DNA of 45,948 nt from Acidimicrobiia bacterium (GTDB lineage: Bacteria > Actinomycetota > Acidimicrobiia > UBA2766). The notes beneath the pieces were generated by a model. That model was not told where the DNA came from. It worked only from the letters and a program-made list of their open reading frames with translations, and ran no database searches. The stretch lies in contig JADZDR010000006.1 of the NCBI GenBank assembly GCA_020850945.1, forward strand, positions 1 through 45,948. Direction: 5' to 3'. Positions 16,756 to 24,036 of the stretch are shown in pieces (position 1 is the first letter of the stretch; every line of letters starts with the position of its first letter). A program made the translations under genes and the position numbers.

Positions 16756-17487
16756 ATGGGACTGATCCAGGACGATCGCATCCGCGTCTACGTCGTGACA
16801 GCCGACGAACACCTCGCCTCGTTGCTACGACAGGCCCTGCAGACCGACGGCGGGTTCTCGTGGTCGGGTTGGGCGCACCGGCGGGAGACGGCCGTGGACG
16901 AGATTCCGGACCGGCTGCCGCACGTGCTCCTGTCCGACCTGAGTGTGCCCGGGAGCAGTGACATCCCCGCCTGTGAGCTCCTCCTCGACAAGTTCCCCCA
17001 GATCCCCGTCGTCGTCGTCACGAAGAGGACGGACGGGGAACGGGCAGTCGACGCCATCCGTCTCGGTGTGGCCGGGTACGTGATCTTCGACGACGGCCTC
17101 GAGCTGGTACCCGAGGCGGCCCGCCGCGCAGTCACGGGCAAGCTCACGTTCTCCGACGGCGTCCTCGAGGCATTGACGCACGCCGTGGGACGAACGAGGC
17201 CCCACACCGGCCCCCGTGAGATCCACTCCCGATCCCTGGTCGACTCGGCAGCGTGGGAGGCGGCGGCAACGTTGACGGACAGTGCCTTCATGGACCTCAC
17301 GGCACGCGAGGCGCAGGTCATGAGTGAGCTCGCCCGCGGCCACGACAACCGCACGATCGGCCGGCACCTCGGCGTGACCGACGGCACCGTCGCCACGTAC
17401 ATCAAGCGCATCCGCCACAAGCTCGGTGCCGCCACGCGTACGGAGCTGACAGGGATCTCGGTGCGCATGGGCCTCGGGCGCCGCTGA
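16756..17487 (+). CDS. NarL/LuxR-family response regulator (orphan)
   Basis: A 243 aa two-domain regulator. The receiver spans about residues 9-125: an acidic residue at Asp17, the probable phospho-acceptor Asp61 in HVLLSDLSVPG, and TKRTD with the conserved Thr-Lys near 88. Residues 178-240 form a LuxR-type helix-turn-helix (LTAREAQVMSELARGHDNRTIGRHL, VTDGTVATYIKRIRHKL). The linker between them is long, about 50 residues. No histidine kinase is nearby, so it is an orphan with unknown input. It lies between the CBS protein and the wax ester synthase, converging on the latter with 9 nt between stops. Confidence 0.88.
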   Translation: MGLIQDDRIRVYVVTADEHLASLLRQALQTDGGFSWSGWAHRRETAVDEIPDRLPHVLLSDLSVPGSSDIPACELLLDKFPQIPVVVVTKRTDGERAVDAIRLGVAGYVIFDDGLELVPEAARRAVTGKLTFSDGVLEALTHAVGRTRPHTGPREIHSRSLVDSAAWEAAATLTDSAFMDLTAREAQVMSELARGHDNRTIGRHLGVTDGTVATYIKRIRHKLGAATRTELTGISVRMGLGRR

Positions 17488-17496
17488 GCCGGTCCT

Positions 17497-18861
17497 CTAC
17501 TCCAGCTCCGCCAGGGCCTTCTCGATCCCCTCGGCCATGATCCCGAGATCAGGGACGGCATCCCAATCGCCGGTGATGCCGAAGTTGAGCTGACCGTCGT
17601 AGCTGAGCACGGCGACACCGACGTCCGTCTTGTCGACAAGGGGGACGTAGGGAAAGGCCTCGAGCATCCGTGCCCCGCGGAAGTAGAGGGGGAACTGTGG
17701 TCCCGGCACGTTCGTCACGGTCAGGTTGATCGTCGACGTGCCGGCCATCGCCCGGCCGGCCAACGACAGCAGGGTCGGCGGCGCGAAGTCCGCCGCCCGC
17801 ATGATCGCATCGGCGCCGACGACGTCGTTGGAGTTCTTGAGCTCCGTCAGCTCCTCGTGGATCAGGCGGAGGCGCTCGCGGGGGTCGGGCTCACCGACCG
17901 GAAGGTGGGCGAACATGCCGCTCACCTTGTTCCCGAGTGTCATGCGCTCGCTGTCGGGGCGCACCGACATCGGCACGAGCGTGCGCATGTGCAGATCGGT
18001 CACGTCGTCCCCGCGGCTGGTCAGGATCGCCCGCAGCCCCGCCGTCACGATCGCGAGGACGACGTCGTTCACGGTGCACCCGTATCGGCGTTTGACCGCC
18101 TTCACGGCATCGAGGTCCGACCGCACGACCTCGAAGCGCCGGAACGCGCCGATGGGGACGTTGAGGGACGTGTGGGGGGCGGCCGCGAGACCCGACCGGC
18201 CGAAGGCAACGATGCTGCGGCCTGTCTCGATCGCGTTCTGCAGGGCTTGGCGGGGTCGCCGTGTCGCCGCCCGGAAGGTGCGCAGGATCTCGGCCGGCTC
18301 GGCGGCACGCTCGAGGAGCGTCTGGCGGAGGAGGTCGGTCTTCGTCGGAGCAGGCACTGGTTCCCACGCCGACTTCTCTGTCGGGGGGGCATCCGGCGTG
18401 AGGTCGAGGAGCACGGTGGCAACGTCCACTCCCGAGATGCCGTCGATGAGGGAGTGGTGCGTCTTCTGGAGCAGGGCCTTGCGGTTGTCGGGGAGGTCGA
18501 GGACCCAGATCTCCCAGAGCGGCCGCTTCCGGTCGAGGTGCGTGGACAGGATGCGGGCCGCTGTCGTGAGCAGCTCGCGCTCTCCTGCCGGATGCGGAAG
18601 GCCGGCGTGACGCACGTGATAGCGGACGTCGAAGTGCGCGTCGTCCACCCAGACGGGGCGGCCCTGGTGATAGGGCACCCACATGAGCTTGCGGCGGAAA
18701 CGGGGGACAAGGGCGAGTCTACGGTCGATGTGCTCGCAGATCTCCTCTAGATCCAGGCCGGGATCTTCGATTACCGCGACCGAGCCCACGTGCATGGGAA
18801 CCGTCGGCTGCTCCATGTAGAGAAAGGAGCAGTCCTGGGGTGAGAGCCGTTCGTATGCCAC
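17497..18861 (-). CDS. Wax ester synthase / diacylglycerol O-acyltransferase (WS/DGAT)
   Basis: Transfers an acyl group from acyl-CoA to diacylglycerol or a fatty alcohol, making storage triacylglycerol or wax ester at the membrane. The 454 aa protein has the condensing-type active-site motif HHSLIDG near residue 130, the N-terminal family start YERLSPQDCSFLYMEQ, and the C-terminal motif TNVPGPQFPLYF. The GTG at 18861 is chosen because AGGGAGG ends 5 nt before it and it brings the family motif to residue 3. The ATG at 18894 would add 11 residues and bypass this ribosome-binding site. The gene sits inside the nitrogen-assimilation block, which is notable because nitrogen limitation triggers lipid storage in actinobacteria. 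Confidence 0.93.
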   Translation of the reverse strand: MAYERLSPQDCSFLYMEQPTVPMHVGSVAVIEDPGLDLEEICEHIDRRLALVPRFRRKLMWVPYHQGRPVWVDDAHFDVRYHVRHAGLPHPAGERELLTTAARILSTHLDRKRPLWEIWVLDLPDNRKALLQKTHHSLIDGISGVDVATVLLDLTPDAPPTEKSAWEPVPAPTKTDLLRQTLLERAAEPAEILRTFRAATRRPRQALQNAIETGRSIVAFGRSGLAAAPHTSLNVPIGAFRRFEVVRSDLDAVKAVKRRYGCTVNDVVLAIVTAGLRAILTSRGDDVTDLHMRTLVPMSVRPDSERMTLGNKVSGMFAHLPVGEPDPRERLRLIHEELTELKNSNDVVGADAIMRAADFAPPTLLSLAGRAMAGTSTINLTVTNVPGPQFPLYFRGARMLEAFPYVPLVDKTDVGVAVLSYDGQLNFGITGDWDAVPDLGIMAEGIEKALAELE

Positions 18862-18895
18862 CACGTCCTCCCTACAACTTTCCACATCGGCCAAC

Positions 18896-18944
18896 CACGT
18901 GGGCGTATCCAGCCACCCCTACGGTATCTCAATACGCCCACGTG
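18896..18944. terminator. 13-bp perfect inverted repeat between glnA1 and the WS/DGAT gene
   Basis: CACGTGGGCGTAT at 18896-18908 is the exact reverse complement of 18932-18944, with a 23-nt loop. It lies 29 nt after the glnA1 stop and 34 nt before the WS/DGAT start, both on the minus strand. No U-tract follows. It may end glnA1 transcription, or be an operator for the storage-lipid gene. Confidence 0.5.
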
Positions 18945-18973
18945 TGTCGGCGGGAGGTGTCTGGCCTTGTGGC

Positions 18974-20410
18974 TCAGATGTCGTAGTAGAGGGAGAACTC
19001 GTAGGGGTGGGGCCGCAGGGCGATCTGCGCGACCTCGTTCTCACGCTTGTAGGTGCACCACGTCTCGATCACGTCGGTCGTGAAGACCCCGCCCTGGGTG
19101 AGGAAGTCGGAGTCGGCCTCGAGGGCGGCGAGAGCCTCGTCGAGCGATCCGGGCACCTGTGGCACCTGGGCGAGCTCGGCCGGCGGCAGGTCGTAGAGGT
19201 CCTTGTCCACCGGCGCCGGGGGTTCGATCTTGTTCTGGATCCCGTCGATCCCGGCACACACCATCGCCGCGAACGCGAGGTACGGGTTGCAGGACGGGTC
19301 GGGACAGCGGAACTCGATCCGCTTCGCCTTGGGCGAGTTCGAATAGAGCGGGATGCGGCACGCCGCCGAACGGTTGCGCTGGCTGTACACGAGGTTCACG
19401 GGTGCCTCGTATCCCGGGACGAGACGCTTGTACGAGTTCGTCGTCGGGTTCGTGAACGCGAGGATCGCAGACGCGTGCGAGAGGAGACCGCCGATGTAGT
19501 AGCGAGCCATGTCGGACAGGCCGGCGTAGCCCGCTTCGTCGAAGAACAGAGGCTCATCGCCGTTCCAGAGCGACTGGTGGACGTGCATGCCGGACCCGTT
19601 GTCCTGGAAGACGGGCTTGGGCATGAACGTCACCGACTTCCCGGCCTGACGCGCGACGTTCTTGACGACGTACTTGTAGAGCATCGTCTTGTCCGCCATG
19701 GCGAGCAGGGTGTCGAAACGCATGTCGATCTCGGCTTGGCCGGCCGTACCGACCTCGTGGTGCTGTACCTCGATCGGGATACCGACCGATTCGAGGACCG
19801 CCACCATCTCGTTGCGCAGGTCCTGGTAGTGGTCCATGGGCGGGACGGGAAAGTAGCCCTCCTTGTATCGGGGCTTGTACCCGAGGTTGGGGCTGCCGTC
19901 GAGCTCCGTGGCCGCGCCCGTGTTCCAAGCGCCCTCGAGCGAGTCGACCTCGTAGTAGCCCGAGTTGTAGGTCTGGTCGAACCGCACGTTGTCGAAGATG
20001 TAGAACTCCGCCTCGGGGCCGAAGTACGCGGTGTCGGCGATCCCCGTGCTCTTCACGTAGTCCTCGGCCTTCTGGGCGATCCAGCGCGGGTCACGCGTGT
20101 ACATCTCACCCGTGACCGGATCCTTCACGTTGCAGTTGATGTCGAGCTGCTTGCGGGCCGAGAAAGGATCGATGATCGCGGTCGAGGGATCGGGGATGAG
20201 CAACATGTCGGATTCCTGGATCTCCTGGAATCCACGGATGGAGCTCCCGTCGAAGCCGAGGCCCTCCTCGAAGACCGCCTCGTCGAACTCGTGAGCGGGA
20301 ATCGTGAAGTGCTGCATGAGCCCGGGTAGGTCACAGAAGCGCACATCGATGAACTCGATCTCTTCGCTCCTGACCTGTTCGACGATCTCGCTGGGCGTCC
20401 GCTCTGCCAT
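18974..20410 (-). CDS. glnA1: Glutamine synthetase type I-beta (adenylylatable)
   Basis: ATP-dependent condensation of ammonia and glutamate to glutamine, the main ammonium assimilation step; acts as a cytoplasmic dodecamer. At 478 aa it has the length of the I-beta class. Visible family marks are [17 protein letters not shown], the latch region, [23 protein letters not shown] and NRSAACRIP. Tyr406 in [11 protein letters not shown] corresponds to the adenylylation site Tyr397 of the enteric enzyme, making this the probable GlnE substrate. The ATG at 20410 is preceded by GGAGG eight nt upstream; the extra 12 codons to 20446 are not needed. It is divergent from glnA2 across 200 nt. Confidence 0.97.
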   Translation of the reverse strand: MAERTPSEIVEQVRSEEIEFIDVRFCDLPGLMQHFTIPAHEFDEAVFEEGLGFDGSSIRGFQEIQESDMLLIPDPSTAIIDPFSARKQLDINCNVKDPVTGEMYTRDPRWIAQKAEDYVKSTGIADTAYFGPEAEFYIFDNVRFDQTYNSGYYEVDSLEGAWNTGAATELDGSPNLGYKPRYKEGYFPVPPMDHYQDLRNEMVAVLESVGIPIEVQHHEVGTAGQAEIDMRFDTLLAMADKTMLYKYVVKNVARQAGKSVTFMPKPVFQDNGSGMHVHQSLWNGDEPLFFDEAGYAGLSDMARYYIGGLLSHASAILAFTNPTTNSYKRLVPGYEAPVNLVYSQRNRSAACRIPLYSNSPKAKRIEFRCPDPSCNPYLAFAAMVCAGIDGIQNKIEPPAPVDKDLYDLPPAELAQVPQVPGSLDEALAALEADSDFLTQGGVFTTDVIETWCTYKRENEVAQIALRPHPYEFSLYYDI

Positions 20411-20610
20411 GTGATCAACCTCCGTCTGCGCGCAGGGTCGGCGCACGTGCGGGGATCCTACGTTGATGCAGTCAATTCACGCATGGCCGGTACGTAAACA
20501 TCCAGGTCACGGCATCCATGCCGCCAAGCGGGCGTCGCGTTGGAAACAATGCCGCAACACGGGGCATCTAGGCTCGCGAGATCCCAAGTCCCTACCGAGG
20601 AGCAGCGGCG
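20411..20610. promoter_or_regulatory. glnA1-glnA2 divergent control region
   Basis: 200 nt that must hold both promoters. A GAAAC at 20543-20547 is followed, after 6 nt, by GCAAC at 20554-20558. This resembles two half-sites of the actinobacterial GlnR box (GAAAC and GTNAC spaced by 6) with one mismatch. A TAGGAT that could serve as the glnA1 -10 lies on the minus strand near 20455-20460. No strong -35 is seen for either gene. Confidence 0.35.
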
Positions 20611-21936
20611 GTGGATCGCCAGCAGGAATACGTCCTGAGAACGGTCGAGGAGCGGGGGGTGAGGTTCATCCGCCTCTGGTTCACCGACGTCCTCGGCTTT
20701 CTCAAGTCGTTCGCAATCACCCCGCAGGAGCTCGAGAACGCGTTCAGCGAGGGCATGCACTTCGACGGCTCGGCCATCGAGGGCTTCGCCCGTGTGCAGG
20801 AATCGGACATGGTCGCGCGGCCCGACCCGAACACCTTCGCCCTCCTTCCCTGGCGACCGGATGACGAACCGACCGCCCGTATGTTCTGTGACATCGTCCT
20901 GCCCGACGGATCTCCGTTCGAGGGAGATCCGCGCTGGGTGCTGCGGCGCAACCTGCAACGCGCGACGGAAGCCGGATTCACGTTCTTCGTCGCACCCGAG
21001 ATGGAGTACTTCCTCTTCGCCGGCCCGCAGGATCCCACACCACTCGACACGGCGGGCTACTTCGACCTCACGCCGAGTGACGAGGCACGGGGCCTGAGAC
21101 GCCGCACGATCGAAGCCGTCGAGGCCATGGGGATCCCCGTCGAGTACAGCCATCACGAGGTCGGGCCGAGTCAGCACGAGATAGACCTCCGCTATGCCGA
21201 CGCCCTCATGATGGCGGACAGCATCATGACCTTCCGCCTCACCGTGAAGCAGGTTGCCGAGTCCGCGGGTGTCTACGCCACGTTCATGCCGAAGCCGCTC
21301 ACAGGCGAGGCCGGCTCGGCCATGCACACCCATCAGTCCCTCTTCGAGGGCGACCAGAACGCCTTCTTCGACCCGGCCGACGAGTACGGCCTCTCGAAGG
21401 TCGGCAAGGGCTACGTCGCCGGCCTCCTCACACATGCACGCGAGATGGCAGCGATCACGAACCAGTGGGTCAACTCCTACAAGCGACTCGCGACGGGGTA
21501 CGAGGCGCCGACTTTCGTGTGCTGGGGCCGACACAACAGATCCGCGCTGGTACGCGTACCCCGCGCGAAGCCCGGCAAGGAACAGGCCGCCCGCATCGAG
21601 TTCCGTGCACCGGACTCGGCCTGCAACCCGTATCTCGCATTCGCCGTCATGCTCGCCGCCGGCATGCGTGGAGTCGAGGAGGGCTACGAACTGCCACCGG
21701 AGGCCTCCGACAACATCTACGAGATGTCCCCGGAGGAGCGGCGCGCATCGGGCCTGCGGTCCCTGCCGTCATCCCTCATGTCGGCACTCGAGGAGATGGA
21801 ACGATCCGAGCTCATGGCGGAGGCTCTCGGCGAGCACGTCTTCGAGTGGTTCCTTCGCAACAAACGTGAGGAGTGGCAGTCGTTCCGGGCGAAGGTGACA
21901 CCTTACGAGATCGAGCGCTACCTGCCACAGCTCTGA
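20611..21936 (+). CDS. glnA2: Glutamine synthetase, type I short (alpha-like) form
   Basis: A second glutamine synthetase or GS-like ligase, 441 aa, 37 residues shorter than GlnA1 and lacking the I-beta insertion. GS motifs are intact: FDGSAIEGFARVQESDM, FVAPEMEYFLF, GSAMHTHQSLFEGD, NSYKRLATGYEAP and NRSALVRVP. Tyr370 in NIYEMSPEER occupies the adenylylation-site position, but short-form enzymes also keep a Tyr there without being modified, so GlnE control is uncertain. The start is a GTG at 20611 with GAGGAG nine to ten nt upstream. The GlnR-like regulator follows 17 nt after the stop, suggesting co-transcription. It is named for its position next to glnE and glnA1, as in mycobacteria; a gamma-glutamylpolyamine synthetase role is the main alternative. 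Confidence 0.9.
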   Translation: MDRQQEYVLRTVEERGVRFIRLWFTDVLGFLKSFAITPQELENAFSEGMHFDGSAIEGFARVQESDMVARPDPNTFALLPWRPDDEPTARMFCDIVLPDGSPFEGDPRWVLRRNLQRATEAGFTFFVAPEMEYFLFAGPQDPTPLDTAGYFDLTPSDEARGLRRRTIEAVEAMGIPVEYSHHEVGPSQHEIDLRYADALMMADSIMTFRLTVKQVAESAGVYATFMPKPLTGEAGSAMHTHQSLFEGDQNAFFDPADEYGLSKVGKGYVAGLLTHAREMAAITNQWVNSYKRLATGYEAPTFVCWGRHNRSALVRVPRAKPGKEQAARIEFRAPDSACNPYLAFAVMLAAGMRGVEEGYELPPEASDNIYEMSPEERRASGLRSLPSSLMSALEEMERSELMAEALGEHVFEWFLRNKREEWQSFRAKVTPYEIERYLPQL

Positions 21937-21953
21937 TCGGAGACGACCTGCAC

Positions 21954-22637
21954 GTGGATCCCCTACTTGTGTTTCCACCGGGTGACGAGGACCTCGCCGC
22001 TCTCCTCGAGGCGTCCGCATATCCGTTCGAGTTCGTCGACAGCCCGGAAACGGCCGACTCCAAGGAACCTGTGGACGGCTGGGCGGGCGCGATCGTGTCG
22101 ACCGCCGCCGATGCCGACTCTGCGTACGAGCTGTGCCGGCACCTCCGCCACCGGGAACCGGCGCCACCCCTACAACCGTTGGTCCTCATCGTGAGTGCAG
22201 ACTCGCTCGCCGACCTCGAGGTTCGCGACGATCTCTTCGACGAGTTCATCGTCGACTCCCAGGTCGGCACCGAGCTCACGGCACGCCTGCGGCACCGCTT
22301 CTACAGAACGGGCCGCGGCACACACCCGGACCTCGTCGAGTACGGGGCGCTCATCCTGAACCCCGAGACCTACCAGGCCGCGATCGGGGGCCGTCCCCTC
22401 GACTTGACGTTCATGGAGTACGAGCTCCTCAAGTTCTTCGCGACCCACCCCGGCAAGGTCTTCACGCGAGAGGTGCTTCTCAGTCGCGTCTGGGGCTACG
22501 ACTACTACGGGGGCGCCCGCACAGTGGATGTCCACGTGCGGCGTCTTCGTGCGAAGCTCGGCGAGGAGTACGCCCACTACATCGCCACCGTGCGCTCCGT
22601 CGGCTACCGCTTCGGTGCCGCCCGCCTCTCGGTCTGA
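21954..22637 (+). CDS. GlnR-like OmpR-family orphan response regulator with atypical receiver
   Basis: A 227 aa regulator. Residues 1-125 look like a degenerate receiver (LLVFPPGDEDLAALLEAS, GWAGAIVSTAADADS) lacking the acidic pair and a clear phospho-acceptor Asp. Residues 130-225 are an OmpR winged helix (PLDLTFMEYELLKFFATHPGKVFTREVL, then WGYDYYGGARTVDVHVRRLRAKL, then VRSVGYRFGA), which closely follows the actinobacterial GlnR pattern. GlnR controls nitrogen genes without phosphorylation at the usual Asp. The GTG at 21954, with GGAGA about 10 nt upstream, is chosen because the longer frame overlaps glnA2. Placement directly behind glnA2 supports the nitrogen role. A phosphate (RegX3-like) or other OmpR function is the alternative, but those have intact receivers. 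Confidence 0.82.
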   Translation: MDPLLVFPPGDEDLAALLEASAYPFEFVDSPETADSKEPVDGWAGAIVSTAADADSAYELCRHLRHREPAPPLQPLVLIVSADSLADLEVRDDLFDEFIVDSQVGTELTARLRHRFYRTGRGTHPDLVEYGALILNPETYQAAIGGRPLDLTFMEYELLKFFATHPGKVFTREVLLSRVWGYDYYGGARTVDVHVRRLRAKLGEEYAHYIATVRSVGYRFGAARLSV

Positions 22638-22672
22638 GGGGCGGCGGGTTGCAGCCACCGGCAGGTTGACCC

Positions 22673-23437
22673 TCAGGTCTGTGCGCGCCCGTGCTCGATG
22701 ACGCCGTCGCGGGCGGCTTCGATCGCCGCCGGATCCAGGCTCTGCGTGAGGTAGTCGACGAAGTTCGTACGCTCGTGGGCAGCGGCCTCGGCGCCCGCCA
22801 TCGTCGCGGTCTGCTTGTAGAGCTTGTTCAGTCGCTTCGTGACCGATCGGTCCGATGCGCAGATCTCGTGTGCCGTTCCCATCGCGGCCGGCATGAGATC
22901 GTGGTGGGAGACGACCTTGTTGACGAGACCCGCGGCATGCGCCTCCGCGGCCGTCATGTAGCGCCCTGTGAGTGAGAGCTCCTTGGCGAGGCGCAGGCCC
23001 ACGGCCTGGGGCAGCAGATAGCTCATCCCACCGCCCGGCATGACCCCGACACGGGCATGCGTGTCTGCGAACCTCGCATGATCCGAGGCGATGAGGAAGT
23101 CGCACGCGAGGGCGAGCTCGAGTCCACCTGTGACAGCGGCGCCGTTCACGGCACCGATCACGGGAGTGGACGTCTCCCAGAGCCGACCGACGAAATCGAG
23201 GGAGAGGTTCCCGGCCCCTGCCCCCATCTCACGCAGGTCCATCCCTGCGCAGAAGGCCGGGTCCGTCCCCGTGAGGATCACGCACGCCACGGCCTCGGTG
23301 TCGAGAACCTCGTCATAGGCACGGGCGAGCTCGGCGATGAGCGCCGAGCTGAGGGCGTTGCGAGCCTCGGGCCGATTCAGAGTGATCGTGGCCACACCCC
23401 GCGCGTCGACATCGAGGAGGACGAGGTCGTCCGCCAC
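22673..23437 (-). CDS. Crotonase-family protein (enoyl-CoA hydratase/isomerase-like)
   Basis: A 254 aa crotonase fold. The oxyanion-hole stretch is ILTGTDPAFCAGMDLREM near residue 60, and the first catalytic Glu is kept in AVTGGLELALACDF near residue 107. The second catalytic Glu of hydratases (the PE before the GxxPG loop) appears replaced by His in ADTHARVGVMPGGG, so classical hydration is doubtful. An isomerase, thioesterase or other crotonase reaction is possible. It is the last gene of the leftward SufR-like operon, 3 nt behind a small membrane protein, and converges on the GlnR-like gene with 35 nt between stops. Confidence 0.88.
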   Translation of the reverse strand: MADDLVLLDVDARGVATITLNRPEARNALSSALIAELARAYDEVLDTEAVACVILTGTDPAFCAGMDLREMGAGAGNLSLDFVGRLWETSTPVIGAVNGAAVTGGLELALACDFLIASDHARFADTHARVGVMPGGGMSYLLPQAVGLRLAKELSLTGRYMTAAEAHAAGLVNKVVSHHDLMPAAMGTAHEICASDRSVTKRLNKLYKQTATMAGAEAAAHERTNFVDYLTQSLDPAAIEAARDGVIEHGRAQT

Positions 23438-23440
23438 GCT

Positions 23441-23632
23441 TCAGCCCTCCGACTCGGCAGACTCCAACAGCTCTGTGTCGCGATCGCCGAACTGGGAGCA
23501 GAGGAGGCGCAGGACCTCGCTCGCAGCCAAAGCCATGATGGTGATCCCGACGCTCGCCGCCACGAGGATGAACACGACGAGTGCGAGGACGGCCCACGGA
23601 CTGTCGGCGGTGATGAAAGCCATGGGCGGCAC
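23441..23632 (-). CDS. Small single-span membrane protein
   Basis: A 63 aa protein with one hydrophobic helix (roughly residues 12-38, from SPWAVLALVVFILVAASVG onward), then an acidic tail ending in ESAESEG. There is no recognised family. The frame opens with a GTG at 23632 preceded by GAGG; an ATG three codons in (23623) is an alternative. It lies 1 nt after the RidA stop and 3 nt before the crotonase start, so it is part of the operon. Its small size makes it only moderately certain, but the position between two coupled genes and the clean membrane segment support it being real. Confidence 0.6.
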   Translation of the reverse strand: MPPMAFITADSPWAVLALVVFILVAASVGITIMALAASEVLRLLCSQFGDRDTELLESAESEG

Positions 23633-23633
23633 T

Positions 23634-24032
23634 CTACCTCTCGGCTGCCGTGACCTCTATCTCGACGCACGCCCCGGCTGGGAGCCCCGCGACTCCGACC
23701 GCTGACCGCGCGGGAGGGAGATGCGTGAAACAGGAGCCCCAGATCTCGTTCAGCTTCGGCCAGTCGGCCAGATCCGTGAGGTACACCACGCCGCGCACGA
23801 CATCCCCGAAACCGAGGCCGCAATCCTCGAGCACGCTCCCGACGTTGCCGAGGGCCTGGTGGGCCTCGGCCTCGACCCCACCGTCCACGAGCCGTTGGGA
23901 CTCGTAGTCCCAACCGACCTGGCCGGCGAGGAAGACGAAGCCGCCGCTGCGCACGGCAACCGAATACGGCCCGAGTGGCTGCACCACACTCGTCTGTACG
24001 GCTTCCTTCTTCGGCTCCTTGGGAGACGGCAC
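23634..24032 (-). CDS. RidA-family protein (enamine/imine deaminase)
   Basis: A 132 aa member of the YjgF/RidA family, which forms trimers and hydrolyses reactive enamines/imines or acts as a related amidase. Family marks are LGPYSVAVRSGGFVFLAGQVGWD near residue 17, the Arg in LPPARSAVGVAGLP that binds substrate carboxylate, and the Glu in CVEIEVTA. The start is the GTG at 24032 because AGGAGG lies 7 nt upstream; the larger open frame to 24374 is antisense to the molybdopterin gene. The start lies 4 nt beyond the stop of the Fe-S/molybdopterin fusion, indicating coupling. A role in disposing of a reactive product of that enzyme is inference. Confidence 0.9.
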   Translation of the reverse strand: MPSPKEPKKEAVQTSVVQPLGPYSVAVRSGGFVFLAGQVGWDYESQRLVDGGVEAEAHQALGNVGSVLEDCGLGFGDVVRGVVYLTDLADWPKLNEIWGSCFTHLPPARSAVGVAGLPAGACVEIEVTAAER

Positions 24033-24036
24033 CGGT

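Noticed and set aside
20540-20574. Possible glnA2 promoter TTGGAA ... TAGGCT
   Set aside because: The spacer is 23 nt, too long for a sigma A promoter, and neither hexamer is strong.
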